A DNA stretch of 64,000 nucleotides, taken from the NCBI GenBank assembly GCA_020697375.1, contig JAJFBJ010000008.1:1-64000 (forward strand), written 5' to 3'. The DNA is from Nitrospira sp. (GTDB taxonomy: Bacteria > Nitrospirota > Nitrospiria > Nitrospirales > Nitrospiraceae). Each line of letters starts with the position of its first letter. Position 1 is the stretch's first letter. The position numbers were made by a program, and so were the translations under genes. Below are positions 55,696 through 64,000 of the stretch, one piece after another. The notes below the pieces were generated by a model. The model did not search any database, was not told the origin of the DNA, and worked only from the letters and a program-made list of their open reading frames with translations.

Positions 55696-56721
55696 ATGCA
55701 CCATATCGGCCTCTATCGTCCCCTGCCGTGGCAGTGGGCGGCGCTCATGATCAGTCTGCTGCTTTCGACGCCTGCCTGGGCCGACGAAGTACATTTGCTG
55801 AATGGGGACCGGCTCACCGGCACGATCGTAAAAATGGAGGAACGTGTCCTGACGCTTCACACGGACTACGGCGGCGAGATCAAAGTCGATTGGGGCAAAG
55901 TGCAGCGCCTGACATCCGATGGTCCGCTGAAGATCCTCGTTCCGGGAGAAACGAACTATACCTTTCGAAGCTTTTTCTATGGCCCCCATGACCTTCGCCA
56001 GGTGAGAGAACTGGGACCGGATAGTGCGATTCCCTTGACTGCCATCAATGCCATCAACATCGAACCGGTTCGACTCTCCGGAACGGTGACGGTCGGCGGT
56101 AATAATACGTCCGGAAACAGCCGCACGAAAGCCTTCAACAGCGCCGCGCGATTGATTCTGCATGCGCACAACCAGCGTTTCATTTTGGAAGGCAAATATA
56201 ATTATGGCCAAGCGGGCGATCAGGTGACGGCCAGAAACTCCATGGCGAACCTGAAACATAACTACTTTGTGAGCAAGAAAGTCTTCATCGAAACATTCGG
56301 TCTGCTTGAAAAGGACGCCCTGCAGAATTTGCAGCTTCGCAGCACGATCGGCAGCGGCTTGGGTTATCAATTCTATGAAAGTACCCGCGCGAAACTCTCG
56401 CTGTCCGTCGGCCTCGCCTATGTGAACGAGCATTTCACGACGGCTCCGAAAACAGAGACGCCTTCCGGGCGTTGGAGCCTGCGATGGGAACATACCCTCT
56501 TGCCGGACCGCCTCACGCTGTTTCATCGACATGAAGGATTTTGGGATATCAATGCCGGCAACGCGCTCCGCATAAACGCCGACCAGGGAGTTCGAATCAC
56601 TCTCTACAAGAACCTCTTTTTCAATGTGGAGTACGATGTCCGATTGAACACGCAACCGGCGCCGGGACGAAAAAAAGTCGACGAGGCCATGATTTTCGGC
56701 GTCGGATACGAATTCAAGTGA
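55696..56721 (+). CDS. DUF481 outer-membrane protein
   Basis: 341 aa. Signal peptide ending AWADE (about 29), an SH3-like N-terminal part (LNGDRLTGTIVKMEERVLTLHTDY, about 32-75) and a C-terminal beta-barrel domain (DUF481, about 130-341) ending in Phe-Lys. Similar to salt-induced YdiY-type proteins. Function unknown. The stop overlaps the convergent BaiN-like gene by 8 bp. Confidence 0.85.
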   Translation: MHHIGLYRPLPWQWAALMISLLLSTPAWADEVHLLNGDRLTGTIVKMEERVLTLHTDYGGEIKVDWGKVQRLTSDGPLKILVPGETNYTFRSFFYGPHDLRQVRELGPDSAIPLTAINAINIEPVRLSGTVTVGGNNTSGNSRTKAFNSAARLILHAHNQRFILEGKYNYGQAGDQVTARNSMANLKHNYFVSKKVFIETFGLLEKDALQNLQLRSTIGSGLGYQFYESTRAKLSLSVGLAYVNEHFTTAPKTETPSGRWSLRWEHTLLPDRLTLFHRHEGFWDINAGNALRINADQGVRITLYKNLFFNVEYDVRLNTQPAPGRKKVDEAMIFGVGYEFK

Positions 56722-58027
56722 CCTGGTCCGTTGTCGCACGAGCGTTCGCCATACCGAGACCGGCTGCGGCTGCACGGCCTGCCACCAGACCGGTCGCCCA
56801 GGCCCATTGAAAATTAAACCCACCGATCCGTCCGTCGCAATCGAGCATCTCGCCGACCAGGTATAAGCCCGGTACGAGCTTCGATTCCATCGTGCGACAA
56901 TTGACCTCCTCCAGCGGAATTCCGCCTGCCGTCACTTCGGCAAAATTCCACCCTCGATCGTTCAGGACGGGAAAACGAAAACGGGTGAGCCCTGCCAAGA
57001 GACGCTCGCGCGTGGACCGCGGGACCTGCGCGATGGCCTGCTGAGGGTCGCCGCCGGCATGGCGGCAAAAGGACTCGGCAAATCGCTCCGGCGCCGATTC
57101 GGCAAGCAGCTTCAGCAGCGACCGCCGAGGATTGCCGGCGGCCTGCCGGAGGAACCATTCGCGCGCCTGATCCGCAGTCCGGCCGGGAAGAAAATTTCCG
57201 ATTAGCACACCAGCCTCTCCACGCTCCTTGGCCAGACAGCAGAATCGACTCGCGTCCATGACCACCGGCCCGCTGATGCCAAAATGCGTCCAGAGCAAAC
57301 TACCGGTCCGGCGATCGACCGATCGGCCCTCCACGATCGTCTGCATTTCCACCTCATGCGACAATCCCGAGAGGCTCTTGTGAAAACAGGTCTCGTCGAG
57401 CACCAGCGAGACTAAGGCCGGCACGGTGGGAGTCACCCGATGTCCCAACCGGCGCGCAAGTCCATAGCCCGATCCGTCGCTCCCCGTTCGAGGCAGCGAC
57501 CGTCCGCCTGTGGCAAGGATCACCCGTCGAGCCGCGATCTCACCATCCTGATATCGGATCAAAAAACGCGCGGGCTGCTCTGTCTCAGATCCTTCCACTT
57601 TGTCGAGGCGAGTGATGTCCGTGACTCGATGGCCTGGACAGAAGACCACGCCGAGTTCCCGGCAGCGACGGGTCAGCGCGTCGAGCACCGTGCGCGCCTG
57701 ATCGGTCACAGGGAACAGTTTGCCGGTATCCTCGCGCTTGAGCTCGACGCCGAGCGATGCAAACCATGTAATGGTGTCCCGCGGAGGAAAGGCCGCCAAT
57801 ACATTGCGGACGAGGTGACGGGCGCCGAAAAAATCTTCCGTAGTCACCACATCATGCGAAACATTGCAGCGTCCTCCTCCTGAAACCAGTATCTTGGCCC
57901 CGATGGCCTTCGCGCCGTCGAGGAGATGGATGGTCAGACTCCGCCCCTGCTCGGCGGCAAAAATGGCTGCAGCGAGACCGGCAGCCCCGGCTCCCACGAT
58001 GCAGATATCGACTGTTTTAGGCTCCAT
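56714..58027 (-). CDS. HI0933/BaiN-family FAD-dependent oxidoreductase
   Basis: 437 aa. N-terminal VGAGAAGLAAA dinucleotide loop, SGGGRCNVS, and late GEMLDCDGRIGGFNFQWAWATG, the HI0933 family signature. It binds FAD and reduces unknown substrates; BaiN acts on bile acids but the wider family is undefined. A second HI0933-family gene lies at 60023-61258. ATG 58027 preferred over 58057 because it starts the conserved fold. Confidence 0.92.
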   Translation of the reverse strand: MEPKTVDICIVGAGAAGLAAAIFAAEQGRSLTIHLLDGAKAIGAKILVSGGGRCNVSHDVVTTEDFFGARHLVRNVLAAFPPRDTITWFASLGVELKREDTGKLFPVTDQARTVLDALTRRCRELGVVFCPGHRVTDITRLDKVEGSETEQPARFLIRYQDGEIAARRVILATGGRSLPRTGSDGSGYGLARRLGHRVTPTVPALVSLVLDETCFHKSLSGLSHEVEMQTIVEGRSVDRRTGSLLWTHFGISGPVVMDASRFCCLAKERGEAGVLIGNFLPGRTADQAREWFLRQAAGNPRRSLLKLLAESAPERFAESFCRHAGGDPQQAIAQVPRSTRERLLAGLTRFRFPVLNDRGWNFAEVTAGGIPLEEVNCRTMESKLVPGLYLVGEMLDCDGRIGGFNFQWAWATGLVAGRAAAAGLGMANARATTDQVT

Positions 58028-58189
58028 CGGACGCCGGCACTCCCGGAATAACGGCACAACAGCTCAGAGCGGCACAGGAGGGTAGAAGGCTTGGTGCGAA
58101 CGGGCACGGAGTGCCATCGTCAGGCCATTCCGCCTGCGCGCATGAGTATGGTACAGTCCGGTGATCATCTTTCCCCTTCATTCGACCGC

Positions 58190-58972
58190 ATGACAAGACC
58201 AATCCTCCGTCTCGCATTCTTGCACGTAGCCCCTGTGCCGGGAGCGTTGGAACAGAACCGTCTGCTCATCACCGGCGCAATAATGAAAGCCGCCCGTCTC
58301 GGCGCCGCCTGGATCATGACCCCCGAATGTGCCGTCACCGGCTACACGTTCGCCGACAGCCTCGGCACCGATTGGATCACGCCGCAGCCCGATCACTGGA
58401 TGACCGGAATCCACCGTCTCGCGGCCCGGCTGCGCGTCACGATCTTTTTGTCACACCCCGAACGCGACCCGCAGTCCCGCCGATTGCACAATACGGTATT
58501 TGCCATTACTCCGGATGGACGACTGGCAGGGACGCATCGCAAGATCAACAGCCTGCGCGTCGGGTCCGAAGCCTGGTCCCATCCCGGCACGCATGCGACC
58601 GCGTTTCCCATGCAGCCGTTCGGCAAGATCGGCATCCTCATGTGCGCCGACGCCTTCACACCGGCGATTGCCGATAGTCTGAAGGCGCAAGGAGCGCAGG
58701 TGCTGGTTTCATCGGCAGCCTGGGCGCCGGGGCTCCATGGCCCGAACGGCGAGTGGGAACGCTGCACGAAGGATACCGGCTTACCATTGTTCGTGTGCAA
58801 TCGCACAGGACCGGATCGGACGCTCGATTTCAGAAAGGCAGACAGTGTCGTGGCTCAGAACGGACGACGGCTGCTTTCACTCTCCTCGGAACGATCCGCC
58901 ATCTTCATCGTCGACTGGGATTTGCAAGCAGGAACGCTTGCCTCGTCGCAATACCAGCGCATCCAGCTCTAG
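58190..58972 (+). CDS. Carbon-nitrogen hydrolase (nitrilase superfamily)
   Basis: 260 aa. The Glu-Lys-Cys triad is visible: E46 (TPECAVTGY), K118 (THRKINS) and C152 (ILMCADAF). It cleaves an amide or nitrile C-N bond; substrate unknown. ATG 58190 starts the fold; ATG codons at 58142 and the GTG at 58091 add a non-conserved N-terminus. The TAG stop codon is also the first three bases of the inverted-repeat element that follows. Confidence 0.88.
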   Translation: MTRPILRLAFLHVAPVPGALEQNRLLITGAIMKAARLGAAWIMTPECAVTGYTFADSLGTDWITPQPDHWMTGIHRLAARLRVTIFLSHPERDPQSRRLHNTVFAITPDGRLAGTHRKINSLRVGSEAWSHPGTHATAFPMQPFGKIGILMCADAFTPAIADSLKAQGAQVLVSSAAWAPGLHGPNGEWERCTKDTGLPLFVCNRTGPDRTLDFRKADSVVAQNGRRLLSLSSERSAIFIVDWDLQAGTLASSQYQRIQL

Positions 58973-59147
58973 CCCGGACCATTCATGAATCCCTGCTCCG
59001 TCGTCCGATCCTCTTGCCCGCCGAGGCTTTTCTCGTTCGGCCTCCTCGACGGACTGCAAGTACGCCTACGGCGGCCTCACGTGCGAGAAGCCCTGCGGGC
59101 CTCGGTCACGAACGCCTCGCGACGGCATTCATGAATAGTCCGGGTTA
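58970..59147. repeat. 178-bp element with 21-bp terminal inverted repeats
   Basis: Ends at 58970-58990 and 59127-59147 are inverted copies matching at 19 of 21 positions (core CCCGGAC...ATTCATGAAT). The interior is GC-rich with further partial palindromes and codes for nothing seen. MITE- or REP-like. It begins on the nitrilase stop codon and abuts the next repeat with no gap. Confidence 0.75.
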
Positions 59148-59313
59148 GCAGATGCTGAAAACGTCCGCCACGTTTGTTCTCGCATCGCTCAGAGGCTCAA
59201 CGTACCACTAGGGAAGGGAGCCTGTCTCGGTAGGCTCAGGGCGTGGGTAGGAATGTCACGCTTCGCCTCTGGGCTCGCTGCGGCCGCGCTGGACAGCCAT
59301 TTTGAACATCCTG
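59148..59313. repeat. Dispersed imperfect-palindrome element, copy B
   Basis: About 166 bp. Left arm GCAGATGCTGAAAACGTCCG; the complement of the right arm reads CAGGATGTTCAAAATGGCTG. Same family as 49554-49661. Right next to the 178-bp element. 59314-59472 beyond it holds nothing I recognise. Confidence 0.7.
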
Positions 59314-59472
59314 GATGCGGTCTTACCGTGATTTCACGCAGCAGAACATTTGGCCGCCATGGAACCAGGCCTACGGAACATTGAGCTTTAAGAGGCGCAA
59401 AATGGTTTTTCGAAGACTGCCAGAATCAGACGCAAGCAATCCTCATCGCGTAGGCATGCCTTCCGTAGACCG

Positions 59473-60033
59473 TCACGACGACTTCAGCAGGCCTTCGAAT
59501 AGCGCGAGACCGGCGGGCCAGTCGCCCAGACCGCTGTCGGCATTGATGTGGCCGGCTGAAGGGATCTCCACGAAGCCACTTCCCCAACCCCGGGCGCATC
59601 GCCGCGCATAGGTGACGGACCCGAACGGATCGTCGCTGCTGGCGACCACGAGGCTCGGAAAACCAAATTTTCCCAAGGGAACCGGCTGGAAACCTTGTGC
59701 CGCCGCGGGAAACAGAGGCCCGTCAGGATCAGGGATCGCCACCAAGAAAGCCGCGCGTACTGGAACAGACGAACGATGCGCCCAATGCGCGACCAGTAGG
59801 CATCCAATACTATGGGCCACCAACACGACCGGGGCAGGAACCTCGGTGACTTCGGCCTGGAGCGCGCCCAGCCATTCCTGGCAGATGGGACGATCCCAAT
59901 CACGCTGCGGCACTCGCCGCCAATCGGGATGACGTTGTTCCCATAGGGTTTGCCAATGTTGCGGCCCGGAGTTGCCGATTCCCGGTACGATCAGGGCCAC
60001 AGTCCCATCAGCCGTCACCGGTTCACTCGCCAT
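59473..60033 (-). CDS. RBBP9/YdeN-type small serine hydrolase
   Basis: 186 aa. IVPGIGNSGPQHWQTLW, nucleophile S75 in AHSIGC, acid in SSDDPFG and His in SAGHIN are the RBBP9 (DUF1234-like) alpha/beta hydrolase pattern. Substrate unknown. ATG 60033 overlaps the end of the upstream flavoprotein gene by 11 bp, so the pair is co-translated. Confidence 0.92.
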   Translation of the reverse strand: MASEPVTADGTVALIVPGIGNSGPQHWQTLWEQRHPDWRRVPQRDWDRPICQEWLGALQAEVTEVPAPVVLVAHSIGCLLVAHWAHRSSVPVRAAFLVAIPDPDGPLFPAAAQGFQPVPLGKFGFPSLVVASSDDPFGSVTYARRCARGWGSGFVEIPSAGHINADSGLGDWPAGLALFEGLLKSS

Positions 60034-61258
60034 GCCTTGCACGCTCCGTGAGCCAGGCAACCGCCCCAGCGCCTGCGGCCCGACCGCTGGCAAAACAGGC
60101 CGTGAGCAGATAGCCGCCGGTCGGCGCCTCCCAATCCAGCATCTCTCCCGCGCAGAATAGACCCGGCAAGGCAGTCAGCATCAACCTGTCGTCGAGCCCC
60201 TCGAACATCACTCCACCGGCGGTGCTGATCGCTTCCGTCAAGGGACGCGGCGCCACGAGTGTGAGCGGCAACGATTTGATCGCGGCCGCGAGACGGGTCG
60301 GGTCCGTAAAATCTTCTTTCGACATGATTTCTCGCAGCAGACCTGCTTTCACCCCTTCGATATGGGCGCGCCGTTGCAAATGCGTCGCCATCGTGCGTTT
60401 GCCACGTGACTGGGACAGGTCCTTGATCAGACGCGGCAGCTCGCGGTCGGGCGCCAGATCGAGCCTCAGAGTGCCCCGGCCCTTGGCTTGAATCTCGTCG
60501 CGGAGGCAGCCGGCCACGGCGTAGATCACACCGCCTTCCACTCCGGTATCTGTGATGACGAATTCACCCATGCGGCGCATGACCTCGCCTCGCGGAGATT
60601 TTGCGACCACGCCCACGGTTTTCACCGGCTGGCCGGCGAACTTCACGCGGAAATGTTCACTCCACGCCACATCGAATCCGCAGTTGGCCGGTTGCAACGG
60701 AGCGATTGGAACCGCACGCGCAGCAAGCAACGGCGCCCATGCGCCATTCGAACCGAGCTTCGGCCAGCTGCCCCCGCCCAGCGCGACGATGGCGGCATCC
60801 GGCTGCAGGACGCGCATCCCCCGCGGCGTATCGAAGCACAGTGCGCCTTTCTCGTCCCAGCCACACCAGCGATGCCGCACATGAATGGTCAAACCGGACT
60901 GACGCAGCCGCCGCAACCAGGCACGCAGGAGCGGCGCAGCCTTCATATCGGTAGGGAACACCCGTCCCGATGAGCCGACGAATGTTTCGATGCCGAGATC
61001 TTTGGCCCAGGCGCAAACCGCGTCGGGGCCGAACCGGTCCAGCCATGGCGCAACCTGCGGCCGACGTTCGCCATATCGGGTCAGAAACAGCTCAGCCGCA
61101 TCCGAATGGGTCAGGTTCAGTCCGCCTTTGCCGGCCAACAAAAACTTGCGGCCGACGGAGGCCATCGAATCGTACAGATTCACGTTAGCGCCTGCAGCCA
61201 GCGCCGTCTCCGCTGCCATGAGACCGGCTGGTCCTCCACCAATGATGGCGATGTCCAT
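60023..61258 (-). CDS. HI0933-family flavoprotein, TIGR03862 type
   Basis: 411 aa. IAIIGGGPAGLMAAE, LAGKGGLNLTHSD and late GEMLDWEAPTGGYLLTACFASG match the TIGR03862 branch of the family. FAD-dependent, reaction unknown. ATG 61258 begins the FAD loop; a longer frame to 61363 exists without a ribosome site. Distant paralog of 56714-58027. Confidence 0.92.
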   Translation of the reverse strand: MDIAIIGGGPAGLMAAETALAAGANVNLYDSMASVGRKFLLAGKGGLNLTHSDAAELFLTRYGERRPQVAPWLDRFGPDAVCAWAKDLGIETFVGSSGRVFPTDMKAAPLLRAWLRRLRQSGLTIHVRHRWCGWDEKGALCFDTPRGMRVLQPDAAIVALGGGSWPKLGSNGAWAPLLAARAVPIAPLQPANCGFDVAWSEHFRVKFAGQPVKTVGVVAKSPRGEVMRRMGEFVITDTGVEGGVIYAVAGCLRDEIQAKGRGTLRLDLAPDRELPRLIKDLSQSRGKRTMATHLQRRAHIEGVKAGLLREIMSKEDFTDPTRLAAAIKSLPLTLVAPRPLTEAISTAGGVMFEGLDDRLMLTALPGLFCAGEMLDWEAPTGGYLLTACFASGRAAGAGAVAWLTERARHGE

Positions 61259-61476
61259 ATGAGTCACAAAAATGGAACGGTAAACAATTTCGCTGCTCAC
61301 TCTTAGCACGTATCGCTCTGGAAGAGCATCCATGACGAACTGCTTCACAGCGAGTTCTTTCATCCATGGGTTATGATCGCGGTAACATATCCGGATAGGC
61401 CGTATGGTCAGAGCGAGGATTGCGGCTCTCCGAAGAGATTACGTGCGGAATCATTTCACATCGAGGCAGACGACGC

Positions 61477-61737
61477 CTACGGCTGCCCTCGTTTGATTTC
61501 CATTTTGACCGCGAAAAATCGCCGGACGCCGATGACCAGCAGGAAAACACCAGCCGCCATGGATGCCCCGCCCAACAGTTGAATACCGGGCTGCTCCATC
61601 CACCACAGCGCCGGAATACCGACGATGAAGAATCCAAGTGTAGTCCTGATATAGGCAAGGAGCGTCCGTTCATTGGCCAACTCGGTTCGTTGCCTGGCCA
61701 ACCGGTCTCGCACCACTGTGTCGGGAGCGTCAGGCAT
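61477..61737 (-). CDS. DUF202 (YidH-like) membrane protein
   Basis: 86 aa. RTELANERTLLAYIRTTLGFFI is the DUF202 signature, followed by two membrane helices and a basic end. Function unknown. ATG 61737 has GGAG upstream. Confidence 0.88.
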   Translation of the reverse strand: MPDAPDTVVRDRLARQRTELANERTLLAYIRTTLGFFIVGIPALWWMEQPGIQLLGGASMAAGVFLLVIGVRRFFAVKMEIKRGQP

Positions 61738-61884
61738 CGCGAGGCTCCGTAAACCGGAGAACCACACCGCATCGGGAGGTGAGGCTCAAACGATCCCGTG
61801 AAAAAGTGCCGTAAGGAAGTCAGTAGTCTGGTTGTGGAAACCCTGTCCGGCGGTTAGCCTGCGACCTTGGCCGGCACAGTGATC

Positions 61885-63486
61885 TCAGGCATGAATGCTC
61901 TGCTTGAATCCAGGCACAATAGCCTTGATGAAGGCGTTCTTTAGCAGATTCACGAGGATATGCCAGGTGTTGGCCCGCGGATCGCTCAATGGACCGGTCA
62001 CTTCTGTTTCCGTGGCCACGGCCTCCCGCGGCTCATTTTCAAACAATGTGACGATGCCATCCACCATACCTTCATATACCTGCTTGAAAAATCCCTTGTC
62101 CTTGTCCTGTGCCGGATCATAGACATCAATATTTTTGAAAAACGGCTTGACGTAGCCCTCGACCTTTCCCCGTTGCACGGTCATTTCGCTGAAAAATGCA
62201 AAGGTGCCGGCCTTCACATCGGCGCCGGCGTGGGCCCGTAACAAATTATTCATCGACTTGAGGGCAGTGTTGGTAATCTTGATTTTGACGTCGAAATCGG
62301 GCAGCGGCTTTTGCGGCCGGAACACTCCGTTGGCCGTGAGTTTTCCATTGCCCATAAATCGGCCCATGAGATCTATCTTCCCTGTGCCCTTGTCGAACCG
62401 ATTGGAAAAGTCCTGAATGGTCATCTCCAACTGGGCCAGAAACACGCGATAGCCCGGCTCGGTATCTTTATTCACAAATCCTATTTCGCTATTCGTCACC
62501 GTTCCGCGCGCGACTCGGACCGTCAGCTTGGGCTCTGCCTGACCGGCCTTGTCTCGCGCAGCCGCGGCTTTCGCCGCCTGTTTCTTCGTTGTCTGCGCCG
62601 CCTGTTTCGCTTTTTCCGTCGAACCGCCCGCCTGCACGTAATCCGCCCTCAATCCATCCACCGTGAGTTCCTGCAATTCCACCTGCTGTACGGTTGGTGA
62701 ATATTCGACGCGGCCCTTGGCATCGAGAATGCCATCCCGGACCTGTAAATTGACACGGCCCGCCAGCGGCAGCAAGTCCTTGAGGACCACATGGGCCAGC
62801 GTGACATCTGCGTTCACCCCGAGATGCGGCTCAGCCAGGAAGTCTGCCTTCCCCACGACAGTGAGCCGTCCGGCATCAAACACCCGGACATCCAGCTTGA
62901 TATTGGACGGATACACATGGTCGTCCGATTCGATATTGCGAATATTTTCTGCATGAAATTGAAGGGCCTGCAGGCGCAACGGCTTGCTGTCGGGCGAATC
63001 GCTATAGGTCACGTCGCCGTCGGAAATCTCCAGGGCATTGATTTCCAATGGATAGAGTTCCAACACCGCTTGTTGCCACCCCCGCTCTTTCAAATCTCGT
63101 TTGTCGCGGGCTTCCACGGCGGCTTGTGTTCGTGTGAAGTGAACAACCGGACGCTCGATCTGGTGGTCGCTTACCACATTGCCGGTAAAGAGTTCTCGCC
63201 AATGAATACTGGCGGTCCACCGGGCAATGTCCGCGAGAGGCTGCTCGGGGTGCTTCTCTTGGACCAGCACCACATTTTCGAGGTCCACGGACAGCCCTAA
63301 GGGATGGAAGTCGAGCGAACCGATCGTTACGTGGTATCCCTGCAATGCCTGATTCGCACGGCGCTCGGCATAGCTCCGCAACGGTTCATCGATGAAGGAG
63401 AAGGCCACAATCAGGAGGATCAGCAAAACGGCCAGGACAATGCCGGTTGTTTTCAACCGCGGGTGGGAGGACAGGGACCAATCCAT
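61885..63486 (-). CDS. DUF748/AsmA-like envelope protein
   Basis: 533 aa. One N-terminal membrane helix (13-32), then a long repeated beta structure: 'VxxLDFHPLGLSVDLENVVL', 'DGDVTYSD', 'GRFMGNGKLTANGVF' are DUF748 pieces. An Ala/Lys-rich linker (about 292-318) splits two beta domains. AsmA-like proteins bridge inner and outer membranes and are linked to lipid transport. Here the chain is short for the family (many exceed 1000 aa). No operon partner. Confidence 0.85.
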   Translation of the reverse strand: MDWSLSSHPRLKTTGIVLAVLLILLIVAFSFIDEPLRSYAERRANQALQGYHVTIGSLDFHPLGLSVDLENVVLVQEKHPEQPLADIARWTASIHWRELFTGNVVSDHQIERPVVHFTRTQAAVEARDKRDLKERGWQQAVLELYPLEINALEISDGDVTYSDSPDSKPLRLQALQFHAENIRNIESDDHVYPSNIKLDVRVFDAGRLTVVGKADFLAEPHLGVNADVTLAHVVLKDLLPLAGRVNLQVRDGILDAKGRVEYSPTVQQVELQELTVDGLRADYVQAGGSTEKAKQAAQTTKKQAAKAAAARDKAGQAEPKLTVRVARGTVTNSEIGFVNKDTEPGYRVFLAQLEMTIQDFSNRFDKGTGKIDLMGRFMGNGKLTANGVFRPQKPLPDFDVKIKITNTALKSMNNLLRAHAGADVKAGTFAFFSEMTVQRGKVEGYVKPFFKNIDVYDPAQDKDKGFFKQVYEGMVDGIVTLFENEPREAVATETEVTGPLSDPRANTWHILVNLLKNAFIKAIVPGFKQSIHA

Positions 63487-63633
63487 AGGTGACCTTCCCG
63501 AGGGCAGAAATGCTTGTGAAAACCCTGTGCAGATTCACTATCGAAGGCATATTACTGATCATCGTCCTCTTCCGCATACTGGCAAAATCCCGAGTTGACG
63601 AGGCGATCCCGCAGGGGAAAACACCTATGGCGT

Positions 63634-64000
63634 TTATCGGCGGCAAGCCCTGACGGAAAGGAACCACTGCGGCTTCATACGACCGAAGTCGGTGCGCAGG
63701 CGCCTCTTCAAGCTCGCCTTGGAATCCAGGACATACTGCCTGTCCGGCTCTCGCACGAACACAACCCAATGCCAGCAAGGCCGGTCGCCCTCCTATGCCA
63801 CTTGATGGCAAGCAAGGCGCAATCGGGCAGGTCCGACCAGGAATGAAACGGCCTGGTCGCCCGCGCGACAGGGATGCCGAACCGCGCGAGTAAGCGCCGT
63901 ACGTAGGCAGTCTCCGACCACAACTTCCCATCCTGGGCAAAAATGCCCAACGATGCGGCCACGGCCTTTGCACGCGCATAGGACAGTCCCGCGATCGCCC
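63634..64000 (-). pseudogene. C39-like cysteine peptidase-fold gene, frameshifted; 5' end outside window
   Basis: Two frames join into one protein. From the edge the frame reads ...GLSYARAKAVAASLGIF...DCALLAIKWH; it then loses a base near 63796-63799 (CAT-AGGAGGG) and continues in the next frame as EGDRPCWHWVVFVREPDRQY, ending ...MKPQWFLSV... with TAA at 63636-63634. His in CWHW and the Asp in LDSK would be catalytic in a papain/C39 fold; the Cys lies beyond the window. The sequence on both sides of the break is well kept, so a recent mutation or a sequencing error are both possible. Confidence 0.75.

Noticed and set aside
55399..56823. A 474-codon frame on the minus strand
   Set aside because: Covers the DUF481 gene in antisense; no recognisable motif, while DUF481 has a signal peptide and known domain.
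59315..59611. A 98-codon frame after the repeats
   Set aside because: No ribosome site, runs into the antisense of the hydrolase gene, and has no protein-like features.

Overview
This window reads as chromosomal DNA from a Gram-negative autotroph-like bacterium of fairly high GC. The protein types and dispersed palindromic repeats resemble those I remember from Nitrospira (Nitrospirota). That placement is inference; there is no rRNA or nitrite oxidoreductase gene here to prove it. The envelope is clearly diderm: FadL porin, DUF481 outer-membrane protein, PBP1b-type enzyme, many lipoproteins.

Layout. The left edge (1-468) is the 3' end of a tyrosine-recombinase gene that runs into tRNA-Lys, so an integrated element lies to the left. 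0.5-12 kb is housekeeping: purA, tRNA-Ala, an ABC-F ATPase, PilZ, rarA, an alpha/beta hydrolase, a pterin pair (PTPS and folE), a promoter-to-terminator operon nuoF-like/ferredoxin/erpA, a PuuD-like membrane protein and mdh. 12.6-19.7 kb carries a split MoxR-ATPase/VWA pair (NorQ/CbbQ and NorD/CbbO type) with a ferredoxin-thioredoxin-reductase-like protein, an M28 lipoprotein and two glycine-zipper lipoproteins between them. 19.8-31.8 kb has a hybrid kinase, a YkgJ-DUF2156 fusion, an unusual ATP-grasp-like protein, a small glutaredoxin, a KamA radical SAM enzyme, a bifunctional-length dCTP deaminase, two small-molecule-type glycosyltransferases and an SDR. 31.8-34 kb has a HAD-UbiA fusion and the Grx4-BolA pair.

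34.2-39.0 kb is the most interesting stretch. A sigma-54-type promoter precedes four closely spaced genes: a lone receiver, a Rossmann-domain/histidine-kinase fusion, a membrane Cache/HAMP/PAS kinase and a secreted mono-heme Tll0287-like protein. I read it as a candidate redox-sensing pathway. 39-48 kb has bactofilin, PBP1b, FadL, another hybrid kinase and a sodium-solute symporter. 48-64 kb is mixed: glutathionyl-hydroquinone reductase, FKBP isomerase, DUF4832 lipoprotein, SDR, three uncharacterised envelope proteins, two HI0933-family flavoproteins, a nitrilase, a small serine hydrolase, DUF202, a DUF748/AsmA-like protein, and a frameshifted C39-like peptidase gene at the right edge.

Several sigma-70-like promoters with TTGACN-17-TANNNT spacing, a few intrinsic terminators, and two kinds of dispersed inverted-repeat elements (near 49.6, 52.2, 59.0 and 59.2 kb) could be placed by eye. 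I saw no CRISPR array, rRNA, complete insertion sequence or prophage.
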